A stretch of 64,000 nt of DNA from Paramacrobiotus metropolitanus (lineage: Eukaryota; Tardigrada; Eutardigrada; Parachela; Macrobiotidae), in the NCBI RefSeq assembly GCF_019649055.1, contig NW_026570241.1, positions 744,001 through 808,000 on the forward strand. Direction: 5' to 3'. A program made the translations under genes and the position numbers. Under the pieces are notes generated by a model that did not search any database, was not told where the DNA came from, and worked only from the letters and a program-made list of their open reading frames with translations. The stretch's first letter is position 1, and each line of letters begins with the position of its first letter. Shown here one piece after another: positions 33,668-43,268 of this stretch.

Positions 33668-34516
33668 TTATTTTGCCGCTGACGGTTGTCTCGAAGCGGG
33701 GCGACTGACGGCAGCTGGCGACGACGGAGTGAAAGAGGCATTCGGCTGGTGTTGTTGCCCGTTGGGCAGAGACGGCAGAGATTGGGGCGGCGGCGGCGGC
33801 GGCGGCGTTGCCTCTGGTGACGCGGGGGAGTAACTTGGTGAGGAAGGTGTTAGTAGCACCGACGATAAAGGCGACGACAACGCCGGTGCCGACGGTAGAG
33901 CAGGTATTTTGCTCTTGTTGCTATAATTAGTGCAGGCGATATTCGGAGGACACTCTAAGATTCCCAGCAGGCGCTTATAATACTTCTGAAGTATTGTCCA
34001 AAGGAGCTGTCGGGCAGCGTCAGATTTTGCAGAGGAAGTTGTTAGTCCACAGCCGATCACGTATATATCCTCGTTTGCAACGACAGCCTGGCAGTTCCAA
34101 CGTGCGGCCTCTGCGGAAGGGACGCGGCGATATTCCACGTCAAAATTTAAAACCGTGGCAATATTGTCCAACAACTGTGTAAGGCGTAGGGGGCTGAGGT
34201 TACTGTCACCGGATGTTTCAGTGTATGTGCCCGTTATGGTCGCGGCCGCGGGGTTGGCAGAATTCTCCAATAGCCTCAGTAAAATGCTGTAATAATTGCG
34301 CAGCACCAATGCCAATAACTTCTTCGCACTGTCCTGCTTAGCCGTAGCAAATGATTTCCCGACACCTTCAGCAAAAATCTTTTCAACAATTATGGCCGCG
34401 CGATACCTGCAAATAGCCTCTTCGTTCTTCTTCCGGGGAATAGTTTTATAATCCAGGTCAAATGACAAAATTTTGGCGACAAGGCTAAGTATTGTAGTGA
34501 AATGACGCCGTACCAT
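33668..34516 (-). CDS. tandem dsRNA-binding-domain protein (282 aa)
   Basis: ATG at 34516. Two copies of a dsRBD-like unit: residues about 10-73, ending AEGVGKSFATAKQDSAKKLL, and about 115-177, ending IGCGLTTSSAKSDAARQLL. Both carry the G-x-G-x(2,3)-[ST]-x-A-K-x-[DA]-A-x-x-L signature of the second half of the fold, where basic residues and the last helix contact dsRNA. A Pro/Ser-rich tail follows. Viral dsRBD proteins of this type are known to mask dsRNA from RNAi or dsRNA-activated kinases. A second open frame (33741-33328), Gln/Pro-rich with PPPPY, overlaps the tail and may be a spliced alternative end. Confidence 0.6.
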   Translation of the reverse strand: MVRRHFTTILSLVAKILSFDLDYKTIPRKKNEEAICRYRAAIIVEKIFAEGVGKSFATAKQDSAKKLLALVLRNYYSILLRLLENSANPAAATITGTYTETSGDSNLSPLRLTQLLDNIATVLNFDVEYRRVPSAEAARWNCQAVVANEDIYVIGCGLTTSSAKSDAARQLLWTILQKYYKRLLGILECPPNIACTNYSNKSKIPALPSAPALSSPLSSVLLTPSSPSYSPASPEATPPPPPPPQSLPSLPNGQQHQPNASFTPSSPAAVSRPASRQPSAAK

Positions 34517-34570
34517 TTCGAACGAAAAGCGGCTCAGGCTGATATGCGCCTTTAGTCGGTGGCAACATGC

Positions 34571-34580
34571 GTTTATAAAA
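34571..34580 (-). promoter_or_regulatory. TATA box of the dsRBD gene
   Basis: TTTTATAAAC on the minus strand, about 55-65 bases before the ATG at 34516. Confidence 0.5.
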
Positions 34581-34748
34581 GCCGCGGGTCAGCAGTGGGC
34601 GGAGAGGGCGGCGTGGCTTTGGTACATAATAATTTAATTAGGCAGATGTTGTTGTTGTTGTTGCACGTGCGGTCTCTCGGGATTAGGCATGCGCACACCC
34701 CTGCGTCCGCCTTGTATATGAGGGCGGCGTAACTATTCCTTTCGTGTC

Positions 34749-34756
34749 TATATAAA
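34749..34756 (+). promoter_or_regulatory. TATA box upstream of integrase
   Basis: TATATAAA, about 280 bases before the integrase ATG; the only clear TATA box between the divergent dsRBD and integrase genes on the plus strand. Confidence 0.45.
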
Positions 34757-35033
34757 TGCCGTTTAGCTGGATTTCGCGCCCACTTGGACTACTCGCTCAA
34801 TTTACTGCTGGCTTACTCGCCGTCGCTGCCGCTTTGCAATAAATTGTGTTCGCTTGCCATCTGTTATCCGGACGCCATCGCCATTTTACTGCTACGCTGC
34901 TGCTGCTGCTGCTGCCATTGCAGTTGGATTACTGTGGAATACTTACACTTGTTCTGCGGGCACTTGTTCTGCAGCTGCATTGTCCGTTTGTTAGCTTGGT
35001 AAGTGTTGCGCTGCTGCTGCTGTATAGAAGAGA

Positions 35034-36166
35034 ATGGTGAGAACACCAAGTAATCGGAGGGAGAGCGGTGCTGGCGATGGCCCCAGTAGGTCTGTAGTTG
35101 CTGTTAGCCGTCGCAAGGTTGCGTTGTTGAAAAAACTTTATACGGATGTAACATCTCCAGCTTACCTTGCGGGAGCTGCAGCGCTTCATCGCTTGGCCAA
35201 AGAGAGAGAAAAAGAAATACATGTCAGAATAAATTTGCGTGACGTGAAAGAATTTCTTTCTCAGCAGACAATTCACGCACTTCATAAGCCGGTTCGTTTT
35301 AAATTTAAAAAAATAAAAAATTTCTGTGTGGGAATTGATAATGTCTGGCATGCGGATTTGGTGGAACTGCAAAAAATTAAAAGATTCAACGATAAATACA
35401 GATTTATTTTGACAATGGTTGACTGCGTCAGCCGTTTTGCTTTTTCGCAACCGCTGACTAGCAAGTCCGGAAGTAAAGTTGCAAATGCTATGGAAAAAAT
35501 ATTTCAGAATCGTCGCCCTGTTGTTCTAGGTAAACTTACTCTGTTAGTTGCAAATGTTTTGCATTTTGTTTTACTTACTCTATTTTTCATTTTCATGGTT
35601 GTGCTGCTTCAGTAACCGATGCAGGGAAAGAATTTCTCAATGAAAAGGCGAAAGAAGTTTATATTAAATACGGTATTCGGCATCAGGTGTCTGCGTCGCG
35701 CTTCAAAGCAGCCCTAGCAGAGCGCTTCAATCGTACTCTGAAAACGACACTTTTCCGCCATTTCACGTTTACCAAGAGCCCAAACTGGTTTTCATCACTG
35801 CAAAATATTGTCAGCAATTATAACAGGAGCGTACACAGTGCCATCAAGATGAAGCCAGCTGAAGTGTCAATTAAGAACCAGTCCCAGCTGTTTAAACTAG
35901 GACAGGAAAAAAGATTTATCAGGCTGGAGAAGCCCGCGTTTCGGCTAGGCGAGTCCGTGAGAGTGATGCTAAAAAAAGCCCAATTCAGCAAAGGCTATAC
36001 TCGAACATTTTCTGATGAAATGTATAAAATTGCTGATATTGTTTACGGACCGGTGATAATTTATCGACTAGAAGATTCTGATGGCCGTCTAGTAAAAGAA
36101 CGGCAGAATGGGCGGGCGTCGCAGTTGTTCTATAAAGAGGATTTAGCGAGTGCTCGAAGATCATGA
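35034..36166 (+). CDS. Polinton integrase (retroviral type, rve)
   Basis: Inserts the linear element into host DNA. Two exons, 35034-35529 and 35613-36166, with an 83-base intron (GTAAAC...TTCAG). Catalytic triad: first Asp in VWHADLVEL (residue 108), second Asp in TDAGKEF at the start of exon 2, Glu in AERFNRTLK. After the core, GESVRVM...FSDEMYKIADIVYG and a closing beta motif form the SH3/chromo-like C-terminal domain usual for Polinton integrases. The N-terminal HHCC zinc domain is not evident. The first gene rightward from the divergent promoter region. Confidence 0.88.
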
Positions 36167-36249
36167 ACCGACGTGCAACGCGCGTATGTTTTTATTGTTG
36201 TCAGGGCTGACGAAAACTTTATGTTGTTATTTTTTTGCAGAAAGCAGTA

Positions 36250-37128
36250 ATGATGGATAACGGGTTTTACGTAACACTGCACAGTGCGGCCGCCCTGGCA
36301 TATGGAACCCAAATTCTGCACAATACCGCAACCCATTTTGCCAATAAGCTGCAGTTTCCGCTGCTATCATATAGGGAACAAGAGGAACCCTGGGAAGTAG
36401 CTCTTGTTCGTGCTCATTCATCTGCCAAGTTCACTCGAATTCCACTGGAACAACGCCAAATCTCCATCTTTCACGGAAAGTGTGGTGAATCGTTCATCGA
36501 CGGATTTCTCGCAGAGACGGATTTTGACTTACCGCCGGCCGAATTTGTAGCCGCTGTTAATAAGGTGGTGGAAGCGATGGTCGTTAGCTGTGGGACCACA
36601 ACATGGACCGAAGAAAAGCCGCAGATTCAACTCGTGGACGGAAAATTTCAATGGATTAGCAAAAATTATGGCTATCAATTTGTTAATCGCGGCAATCTGT
36701 TGTCGGCTGCCCTTGGCCTGACGTACGACGAAGCGCTGGGGATATCGCGTCAACATGTAACCACATCCTACGTTCACGATCAGTCATTTCATAAATACGG
36801 CGATACACGCTTTATTAGACATCGACTCCCGGTTGACCCGACACGCGGTCGACGTCAGATTGCGCTCTTATTAAATCACGTTATTCCAACAGCATTTGGA
36901 GGCAGGCTAGAAAACATCTTGGCGATAGCGACTGCCGAAGATTTGAAAAGTGGCTATGAGCCAAAAAATCGAATTTACGTTCCAGTTCACAACTGGTTTA
37001 GCAAGTCAAATCCGGAGATTACCCTGAAGTCAGACTGGCAAATGGAGTGGACGGACGAAAGCCTTGGCGAAACAACGATTACACTTCACTATCGAAAATC
37101 CCGGCGACAAACACAAAAAGATTTCTGA
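36250..37128 (+). CDS. penton-like minor capsid protein
   Basis: Start placed at ATG 36250, just after a TTTTTTGCAG that could be a splice acceptor. The opening DNGFYVTLHSAAA...THFANKLQFPL, then EPWEVALVRAH, matches the N-terminal pattern of Polinton/adintovirus minor capsid proteins (single jelly roll forming the vertices). About 292 residues, a usual length. It sits directly before the core and major capsid genes, as expected. Confidence 0.6.
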   Translation: MMDNGFYVTLHSAAALAYGTQILHNTATHFANKLQFPLLSYREQEEPWEVALVRAHSSAKFTRIPLEQRQISIFHGKCGESFIDGFLAETDFDLPPAEFVAAVNKVVEAMVVSCGTTTWTEEKPQIQLVDGKFQWISKNYGYQFVNRGNLLSAALGLTYDEALGISRQHVTTSYVHDQSFHKYGDTRFIRHRLPVDPTRGRRQIALLLNHVIPTAFGGRLENILAIATAEDLKSGYEPKNRIYVPVHNWFSKSNPEITLKSDWQMEWTDESLGETTITLHYRKSRRQTQKDF

Positions 37129-37337
37129 AGATTGCTGTGAAGTGTGTATGTGGGCGTGTCGTGAGGTGTGGCCTAAATGTTTGGCTGTTTTTATGCGTGC
37201 GGGTGTGTTGTTTTCGGTAGAAGAAATGGATAATATAAAAGTGCAGATGAATCATGCAGAAAGTTCATTCTGGTCGTTGCGTGGGTAGTGCATAACAGTA
37301 GTGTTTGTAAACACTACGCGTTTCTCACAGTTGATCA
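37129..37337. other. short gap with small open frame
   Basis: An open frame continues to 37288 (DCCEVCMWACREVW...) but has no start of its own. Function unknown. Confidence 0.2.
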
Positions 37338-37553
37338 TTGTCGCAAGGAAAAACGGCTAAATACGGCAATAAAAAAAGAAGGCGCAGCAGTCGTCGAGCG
37401 GTCATTAAGCGAACGATAGTTCAATCAACAGTGATTGGTAGATATCGAAGGCGAAGACGAGGACGGGGAGGGCGACGACGTCGAAGACGAACAATACGCA
37501 CAGGTCTTTTTCAGAAAATTACCCGAGGAAAATCGTTGGCTTCTATTGTGTAG
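37338..37553 (+). CDS. basic core (DNA-condensing) protein
   Basis: About 70 residues, over a third Arg/Lys, with runs such as YRRRRRGRGGRRRRRR. Like the small basic virion core proteins of adenoviruses and adintoviruses that pack DNA, and placed next to the capsid genes. The frame opens at TTG 37338 straight after an in-frame TGA and has no ATG, so the true start must be non-ATG or come from an upstream exon (TTTCTCACAG at 37321-37330 looks like an acceptor, but its phase is unclear). Confidence 0.5.
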   Translation: MSQGKTAKYGNKKRRRSSRRAVIKRTIVQSTVIGRYRRRRRGRGGRRRRRRTIRTGLFQKITRGKSLASIV

Positions 37554-37565
37554 AAAGGTTGAAAA

Positions 37566-39338
37566 ATGACTTCCGTGGCAGCGAAGACGCAAGGTACGAT
37601 CGAGAAGTTTCCGGACGAACTACAATTGTTCGATCCGCCAGTTAGTCAGTCTACGATAGAAAGTAGCCATACCATGGAGTTTCTCCCGCTAAACCAAGTT
37701 GTAAACAATTCGGAAGTCATAGAATTTGTGCTTCCTTCTTCGGAATACTATTTAGATCTATCAGACGTTCAGCTTTATATACGCTCACAGATTTTGGAAA
37801 GAGACGGCAGCAAGCCTTTAGGTATAATTAAGCCTCCTACAACAAGTATAGCAAGTGCCGACGCAGCATCTGCTGCTGCTGCTGCCACTGCTGCGGCTGC
37901 TGCTGCTGCGGCTGCTGCTGCTGCTGCACCTGCACTTGCACCTGTCGTCAACCGTGACATTCGCGACGCGGCTGTTAATCCTGTCGTAGTACAAGGACAG
38001 AGCAATGTCGATCCCGCTGCCGCAGCAGCAGCTGCGCGAAATGATGGTCAACGGCAGCAGCCACTGCAGTCGCAGCCGCACTACACTGTAGATCCGTTGC
38101 GCGATCCAGTAATTGTAAAAATTGTAAGAAATATGAATCCAGAAGACAGGCGGGAATACATTAAAAAGCTCAGCCAGATAGGAATTCGAGATGCGGCACC
38201 TGTCAATTTGCTTTTCTATATGATGTTCGAAAGAGTAGAAGTAGAACTGAATGGCACACCGTTTGTGGTCAGCTATGGAAATTATGGGTATAAAGCATTT
38301 TTCAATGTACTCTTGAATTATTCGCGCGGAGTTAAGAAAAACCTGTTAAGAAACGTGATGTGGTTTAAAGATAAATTGAGCGATATTTTTCCTGAGGATA
38401 GTCTAGATAGCGTAGACTTGTTAAATGCGGAAACAAACCAAGGACTTGCAGAAAGATACCGCGAAACAAAAGAGGGCCGACCTTTCGAAATGATTGGAAG
38501 AATAATGCACGAGCTGTTCTACCTTGAACATTATCTACTGCCTGAGGTGTCAATCAGAATTCGCCTGTTTAAACGCAATCCATCATTCTTTCTAATGTCC
38601 GATGACCCGATGCCTAATTATTACCTTAACATACTTGACATGCGCCTGCTGGCAAGGTTTGTGAAATTGTCACCAAAGATTCATGACCAGATCCAGAAGA
38701 GGCTGTCCACCCAGCCAGCCATATACAAAATCTATTCGGCCACAGACGTCCGTACTAGAGCTATCATACCCGGCCAACGGCTGTACACCTTTGACAATTT
38801 TTTTGGCTCGGAAAAAATTCCTAATCGGATTATTTTTGCCCTTGTTACACATGAAGCGTACTTGGGCAGCTACCGAAAAAATCCGCTAAATTTTCAACAT
38901 TTTCAGCTTGAGGAAATAAGTTTGGTTGTCGACAACCAAATTATTACCTATAAAATAGATTTCGCAAACGGCCAGTATGCTCAATTATATAGCGCCTTGT
39001 CATGCCAATTAGGTAATCGACGATTTGACTGTTCCTCCGACACATCCTATGACGAACTGAGATACGGCACGGTAATTAATATTAATATGATGATCAAATT
39101 CTTATTGTTTTTATTGTTCGCCGCTACTTTACAATCTTATGCTTCACAGAGTATTTATCCATTTGACCTCACGCCTAATCACAACTTCGATGACATTCCC
39201 GTTGAGCGTAAACAGATGGCTCGATTGGAGCTAAAGTTTTCTACACCGCCTAGAGAGCCCCTGGAATTGCTAGTTTTCTATGAGCAACCGCGGATTTTTC
39301 AAATTGACAAACATAAGAAATTTATTAATGTGCTTTAG
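37566..39338 (+). CDS. major capsid protein (double jelly roll)
   Basis: ATG 37566, 590 residues. The N-terminal signature ELQLFDPPVSQSTIESS, then FLPLNQV, EFVLPSSEYYLDLSDVQLYI is that of Polinton/adintovirus capsid proteins, which build the icosahedral shell. Residues about 95-150 are a low-complexity insert with long poly-Ala encoded by GCT/GCA/GCG triplets, placed between strands of the first jelly roll. Later parts include MFERVEVELNGT and NYYLNILDMRLL. Full-length without frame breaks. Confidence 0.88.
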   Translation: MTSVAAKTQGTIEKFPDELQLFDPPVSQSTIESSHTMEFLPLNQVVNNSEVIEFVLPSSEYYLDLSDVQLYIRSQILERDGSKPLGIIKPPTTSIASADAASAAAAATAAAAAAAAAAAAAPALAPVVNRDIRDAAVNPVVVQGQSNVDPAAAAAAARNDGQRQQPLQSQPHYTVDPLRDPVIVKIVRNMNPEDRREYIKKLSQIGIRDAAPVNLLFYMMFERVEVELNGTPFVVSYGNYGYKAFFNVLLNYSRGVKKNLLRNVMWFKDKLSDIFPEDSLDSVDLLNAETNQGLAERYRETKEGRPFEMIGRIMHELFYLEHYLLPEVSIRIRLFKRNPSFFLMSDDPMPNYYLNILDMRLLARFVKLSPKIHDQIQKRLSTQPAIYKIYSATDVRTRAIIPGQRLYTFDNFFGSEKIPNRIIFALVTHEAYLGSYRKNPLNFQHFQLEEISLVVDNQIITYKIDFANGQYAQLYSALSCQLGNRRFDCSSDTSYDELRYGTVININMMIKFLLFLLFAATLQSYASQSIYPFDLTPNHNFDDIPVERKQMARLELKFSTPPREPLELLVFYEQPRIFQIDKHKKFINVL

Positions 39339-39425
39339 CTGCTGTTTTATAAATAAACTTGACAATGTTAAGGATGTATTATATCATAAATAGCGAACTG
39401 TTAAACGACGGATTTTTTCTGATGT

Positions 39426-40148
39426 TTATTCATTGCTGCTGCTGCTGCTGCTGCTGTCATAACACTCAAAAAACAATTTCAAAACATTACGAGATATAAG
39501 ATCAAGACAAAGGTTAGCGGGTATATAAAAACAACAACATCTACCACCACAAGGATATTGACCAGAAGACGACGAAAACAATTCACGATAAGCGCCGTAA
39601 ACTTTTCCCAGATCGTCGACAGCCATTGACGAGGTGTTAGCGGCCGCCGTCGTTTGACTGTGTCTCTTGAGCATGCGACGCAAGCCGTCCATTGGCTTCA
39701 AGTCTAAATAAAAGGTCACATTGGGTGTAAGGCTTGGCAGAGCGGATTCCACTGCTGTCATCCACTCCATACTATGACCACGCGATAATCCGTAAGCAAA
39801 ATCAGAGATTAAATAGCGAACCAGTATTATAATTTTCCCATCGGCCAATCCTGCCGATATGGAATCGTTGAGATAGGCACGGCAAACAGTAAGCAGCAGA
39901 TAATTTTGCGGTAGTTTATAGAGAGAGCTAGAGGCTAGGACGGTTTTAGTCAGTCCAATAACTGAATCATGGGCTGAAGATGTCGAAGACGGATGGTGAT
40001 AAACAATTACCTGGTATCCCAGCGCTGTTAAATTATGGGCAAGGCGGTTCGCCTGTTCAGCTTTTCCGGAACAGTTGATCCCTTCAAAAACAACCAGGAA
40101 AGGTTTTTGTGGCGTCGGTGATGGTGATGAAGGCGACTTCGGTAGCAT
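39426..40148 (-). CDS. thymidylate-kinase-like protein
   Basis: ATG 40148, 240 residues. Family features: P-loop FEGINCSGKAEQANRL, the segment VRYLISDFAYGLSRG in the place of the DR[YW]..S..AYQ motif, and PNVTFYLDLKP. Thymidylate kinase makes dTDP from dTMP for DNA synthesis. Two changes at key places: Ala follows the P-loop Lys where Thr or Ser is usual, and Val replaces the Asp of the DR motif. It may be of low activity or have another role. The C-terminus is poly-Ser. Confidence 0.65.
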   Translation of the reverse strand: MLPKSPSSPSPTPQKPFLVVFEGINCSGKAEQANRLAHNLTALGYQVIVYHHPSSTSSAHDSVIGLTKTVLASSSLYKLPQNYLLLTVCRAYLNDSISAGLADGKIIILVRYLISDFAYGLSRGHSMEWMTAVESALPSLTPNVTFYLDLKPMDGLRRMLKRHSQTTAAANTSSMAVDDLGKVYGAYRELFSSSSGQYPCGGRCCCFYIPANLCLDLISRNVLKLFFECYDSSSSSSSNE

Positions 40149-40251
40149 TTTGGCAACTAGTCTTCAAATGGCATGTGTTGAGTCAGTGAGTGAAGGATAT
40201 ATACATACAGCGAAAAAGAGGTGGTGGTGGTGGCAAAACTCGGAAAATCAG

Positions 40252-41558
40252 CTATTGCAAGCGAGGCCGCTTTGTTTGTGGCTGGATGATGTCACCGCCG
40301 CCGCCGCCGCCGCAGCTGCAGCTGCCGCCTCCTCCTTCTGTGCCCACAGTTTGACTGGCAACGTGCTGCTGCTGCTGCTGGTCTTTCAAACGATTGGCGA
40401 TTCCCAGAATAATTTTGTTGTAGTAAAATCCATAATGGCTGTTCATTCTCAGAAACTCGCGTGCAAAAACCAAGTGCGCAATTGACAGAGCTTTCTGCCG
40501 CAGCGACCAAGTCGCCTGAGAAGTTGTTTCCGGATCCGAGAAAGGTTCCCGCAGTTTTTGGAGTGTACGAAAAGATTCTCGCGCGCGGCCACGCATAAAA
40601 ATGCCATCAGGATCAAGATCCCTGCGACCAGCAAACAAATCGTACGGGATTTTGTCGCTTGCTGGTGGTGGTGGTTGCGGTGGTGGTGGTGTCGGGAGCG
40701 GAGCTGGAGGTGATGTTCCGCTGATTTCATCGGAGCAAACGCTGCTGCTGCTGCTGCTGGTGAGGCTGCTCATGTTGCCAACAAGTTGGGCTGGGACGGC
40801 GGCAGTCGCGGTGGGTGGAAAGTGGTGTTGAGTAGTGCCAGGCAAAGAGATTATCTGTTGGCTGATATTTCCCACAGCGCTTTCGGGCGGCAAATAAAGC
40901 TGTGCTGGATGCAAAAACGTCACGCCAGGACTCTGGAGCAGAAGATGAGCTAATGCGTGTGGGGGCGGGGTCGATGCTGCTGATGAAGGAGTTGTCGCCG
41001 ACGAAGATGCAAAAGTGTTCACGGACGATGGTGTTGATGCGGCGGTGGAATCTGTGTAGCTGGTGATTGGAGAAGACATTGAGATAAACTGTGACTGAGA
41101 CGTATGAGGATGGTGCTGCTGCTGCTGCTGCTGCTGCTGATACGCATGCATGGAGTGAAGGTGAGGATGCAATGGCGGTTGCTGCTGTGTGTAATGATGA
41201 CCCCATGACCCGGCGGCGGCGGTGCTGGCGGCGGCGGCGGCGTTTGCGACAACGACAGGTGCATTAGCGGCAGTAAATGCGATTTTTCGCTGTTGTTGCT
41301 GCTGCGGCTGCTGCTGCTGAAGCGGTGGAGGAGAGATGTCTTGGAAAAATTCAGCCAGAACGGCCGCGTCATTGTCGTTCTGAAAGTGCTGGTGCTGTTG
41401 CGGACGCATATCTGTAAAACACGACAGCAAGATGTGTACAATAGCGCACTTAAAACGCAGTGAAATACACATGGCAGGTTTTTATTTGTATATAATTCTC
41501 TTACTGTTCCTTACCATTTTGACTGGCAAGCAGTCGGGCCATTATTTGATGTGGTAAC

Positions 41559-41599
<41 letters not shown>

Positions 41600-41710
41600 C
41601 TGTGAAGTTAATCCAGAAACAAACGACAGTGAATTTCCCGCTGAGAAACTGTTAGCCATCGGCTGCGTAGAACTGGCCATACTCAGATCGTAAAAATTAT
41701 TGCACGCCAT
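40252..41710 (-). CDS. poly-Gln, Pro-rich nuclear-type protein
   Basis: Two exons, 41710-41515 and 41411-40252, with a 103-base intron in phase 1; start at MACNNFYDL. Exon 1 ends in a run of about 15 Gln. Exon 2 has Gln, His, Ala and Ser/Thr/Pro blocks, then an ordered part of about 90 residues (KIPYDLFAGRRDLDPDGIF, FREPFSDPE-like, REFLRMNSHYGFYY), a Gly/Cys run and a C-terminal basic TKRPRLQ that looks like a nuclear signal. Composition resembles transcription regulators. Family not recognised. Confidence 0.45.
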
Positions 41711-42030
41711 TAGAATCAACCCGAACCAATTTCGAGCTTGAATAAAAAAGAATAAACAGTCCGAGCGATCAAATGCGAATAAATCAGTTAAATGCGATGA
41801 CACACACCAGTTTATATACTGACCTCTGGCTCCGCTCTGCTGTCTGGATAAAGGCGGGCGGAGTTTTCGTCCATCTGTACACAAACATACGAGTGCAAGG
41901 TCCCTGGGGACGACGCTTGCACTCGCGTGACATTGGAACAGCAGTCAGGCGGCACTGTTGTTTCGGTCCCCTATATATATATGTGCTGCGTGCATGTCCG
42001 CGCGCAAACAGATGCGCACATGCAAAGACC

Positions 42031-43101
42031 ATGAACACCTGCAGCACTGATAAGTTAGCCTTAACTGGCGACTCTGAAAGCATTAAATTAGATCACAATA
42101 ATAATGATAATACTGCTACTACGGAGCCGCTATTAGAAGCCTCGTGGAAGCGACTTGTGTTATTTCCAATAGAAATCGATGATGCATGGCAAATGTATAA
42201 AAAGTCAGTGGCCTGCTTCTGGACACCTGAAGAGATTAATTTCTCTCATGATGTCCGTCAGTGGCCAGCGTTGAGCCAGTTTGAGAAATCCCTACTAGGG
42301 AATGTGTTAGCGTTTTTTGCTGCGTCGGACGGAATCATAATGGAGAACCTGGCAGAGAACTTTCTTATTGAAAGCCAGTGTCCTGAAATCCGCGCGTTTT
42401 ATACCTTCCAAATATTTATGGAAAATATACATAGTGAAACATATTCACTTTTAATTAATACCTATTACCAGGACACGGAAGAACGTTTGCACCTACTACA
42501 AGCAGTGATAAACAATGAAAATGTTATAGAAAAAGCAAACTGGGCAACTCGTTACATCAGAGAAAATAAGGAGCGGCCGTTTTCCGAAAGACTGCTGGCA
42601 TTCGCATGCGTTGAAATGATCTTTTTTTGCGGCGCTTTCGCCGTTGTATTTTATTTTAAAAACCGCGGCATCCTGCCGGGACTCACGTTTAGCAATGAGC
42701 TGATTGCTAGAGACGAATCTCAGCATGTAGAATTTGCATGCTGGCTTTATGGACAGCTTAACAATAAGTTACCGGACGAAACGGTGTACGCCCTAGTAGA
42801 CGAGGCAGTGGACATCGAAAGCCGGTTTTGGGACGCTGCATTTGAGCATCCTTTACGTGGACTGAATGCAGCACTGATGAAAACGTACATTCAGTTTGTG
42901 GCTGACGTGTTGCTTAAAATGCTTGACCTCGAACCGCTGTACAACGCGGCTAATCCTCTGCCTTACATGGAAAACATTTCCCTGGAAGGCAAAAGTAATT
43001 TTTTTGAGCGCCGAGTTTCGGAGTATAAAAAGGCTCACGTCGGAAAAACTCAAAAAGAGCAGAACCAGCAACAGCTGTTTAGCACCAATGTTGAATTTTG
43101 A
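42031..43101 (+). CDS. ribonucleotide reductase small subunit (class Ia, R2)
   Basis: ATG 42031 (MNTCSTDK), 356 residues, usual length. It provides the tyrosyl radical to make deoxyribonucleotides with the large subunit R1. All diiron ligands are visible: Asp100 (FFAASDG), Glu131 and His134 (MENIHSE), Glu195 (CVEMIFF), Glu229 and His232 (RDESQH), plus radical Tyr138 (ETYSLL). The C-terminus ends NVEF, like the R1-binding tail. No R1 gene is in the element, so it would have to work with host R1. The upstream frame is open to 41773, but the TATATATATATG region near 41972 points to this start. Confidence 0.92.
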   Translation: MNTCSTDKLALTGDSESIKLDHNNNDNTATTEPLLEASWKRLVLFPIEIDDAWQMYKKSVACFWTPEEINFSHDVRQWPALSQFEKSLLGNVLAFFAASDGIIMENLAENFLIESQCPEIRAFYTFQIFMENIHSETYSLLINTYYQDTEERLHLLQAVINNENVIEKANWATRYIRENKERPFSERLLAFACVEMIFFCGAFAVVFYFKNRGILPGLTFSNELIARDESQHVEFACWLYGQLNNKLPDETVYALVDEAVDIESRFWDAAFEHPLRGLNAALMKTYIQFVADVLLKMLDLEPLYNAANPLPYMENISLEGKSNFFERRVSEYKKAHVGKTQKEQNQQQLFSTNVEF

Positions 43102-43268
43102 ATTTTATTAATTTTCGTTTCTATTGATGGGAATAATTGTTTGTCAAAAATTTTCGATTCAAAGAGAATTTAATAAAATACAAACAAACAAACAGATAAA
43201 CAAACCAAACACCGCAACAACTTAGCAACATCCGTATCAAAAACAACAACTGCAACAACTACAGCGTT

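Noticed and set aside
37775-38081. Poly-Ala and poly-Ser ORFs on the minus strand inside the capsid gene.
   Set aside because: Shadows of the GCT/GCA triplet run in the capsid frame.
41773-42030. N-terminal extension of the R2 protein to 41773.
   Set aside because: The family starts near MNTCSTDK; the extension has no similarity and includes the promoter-like TATATATA stretch.
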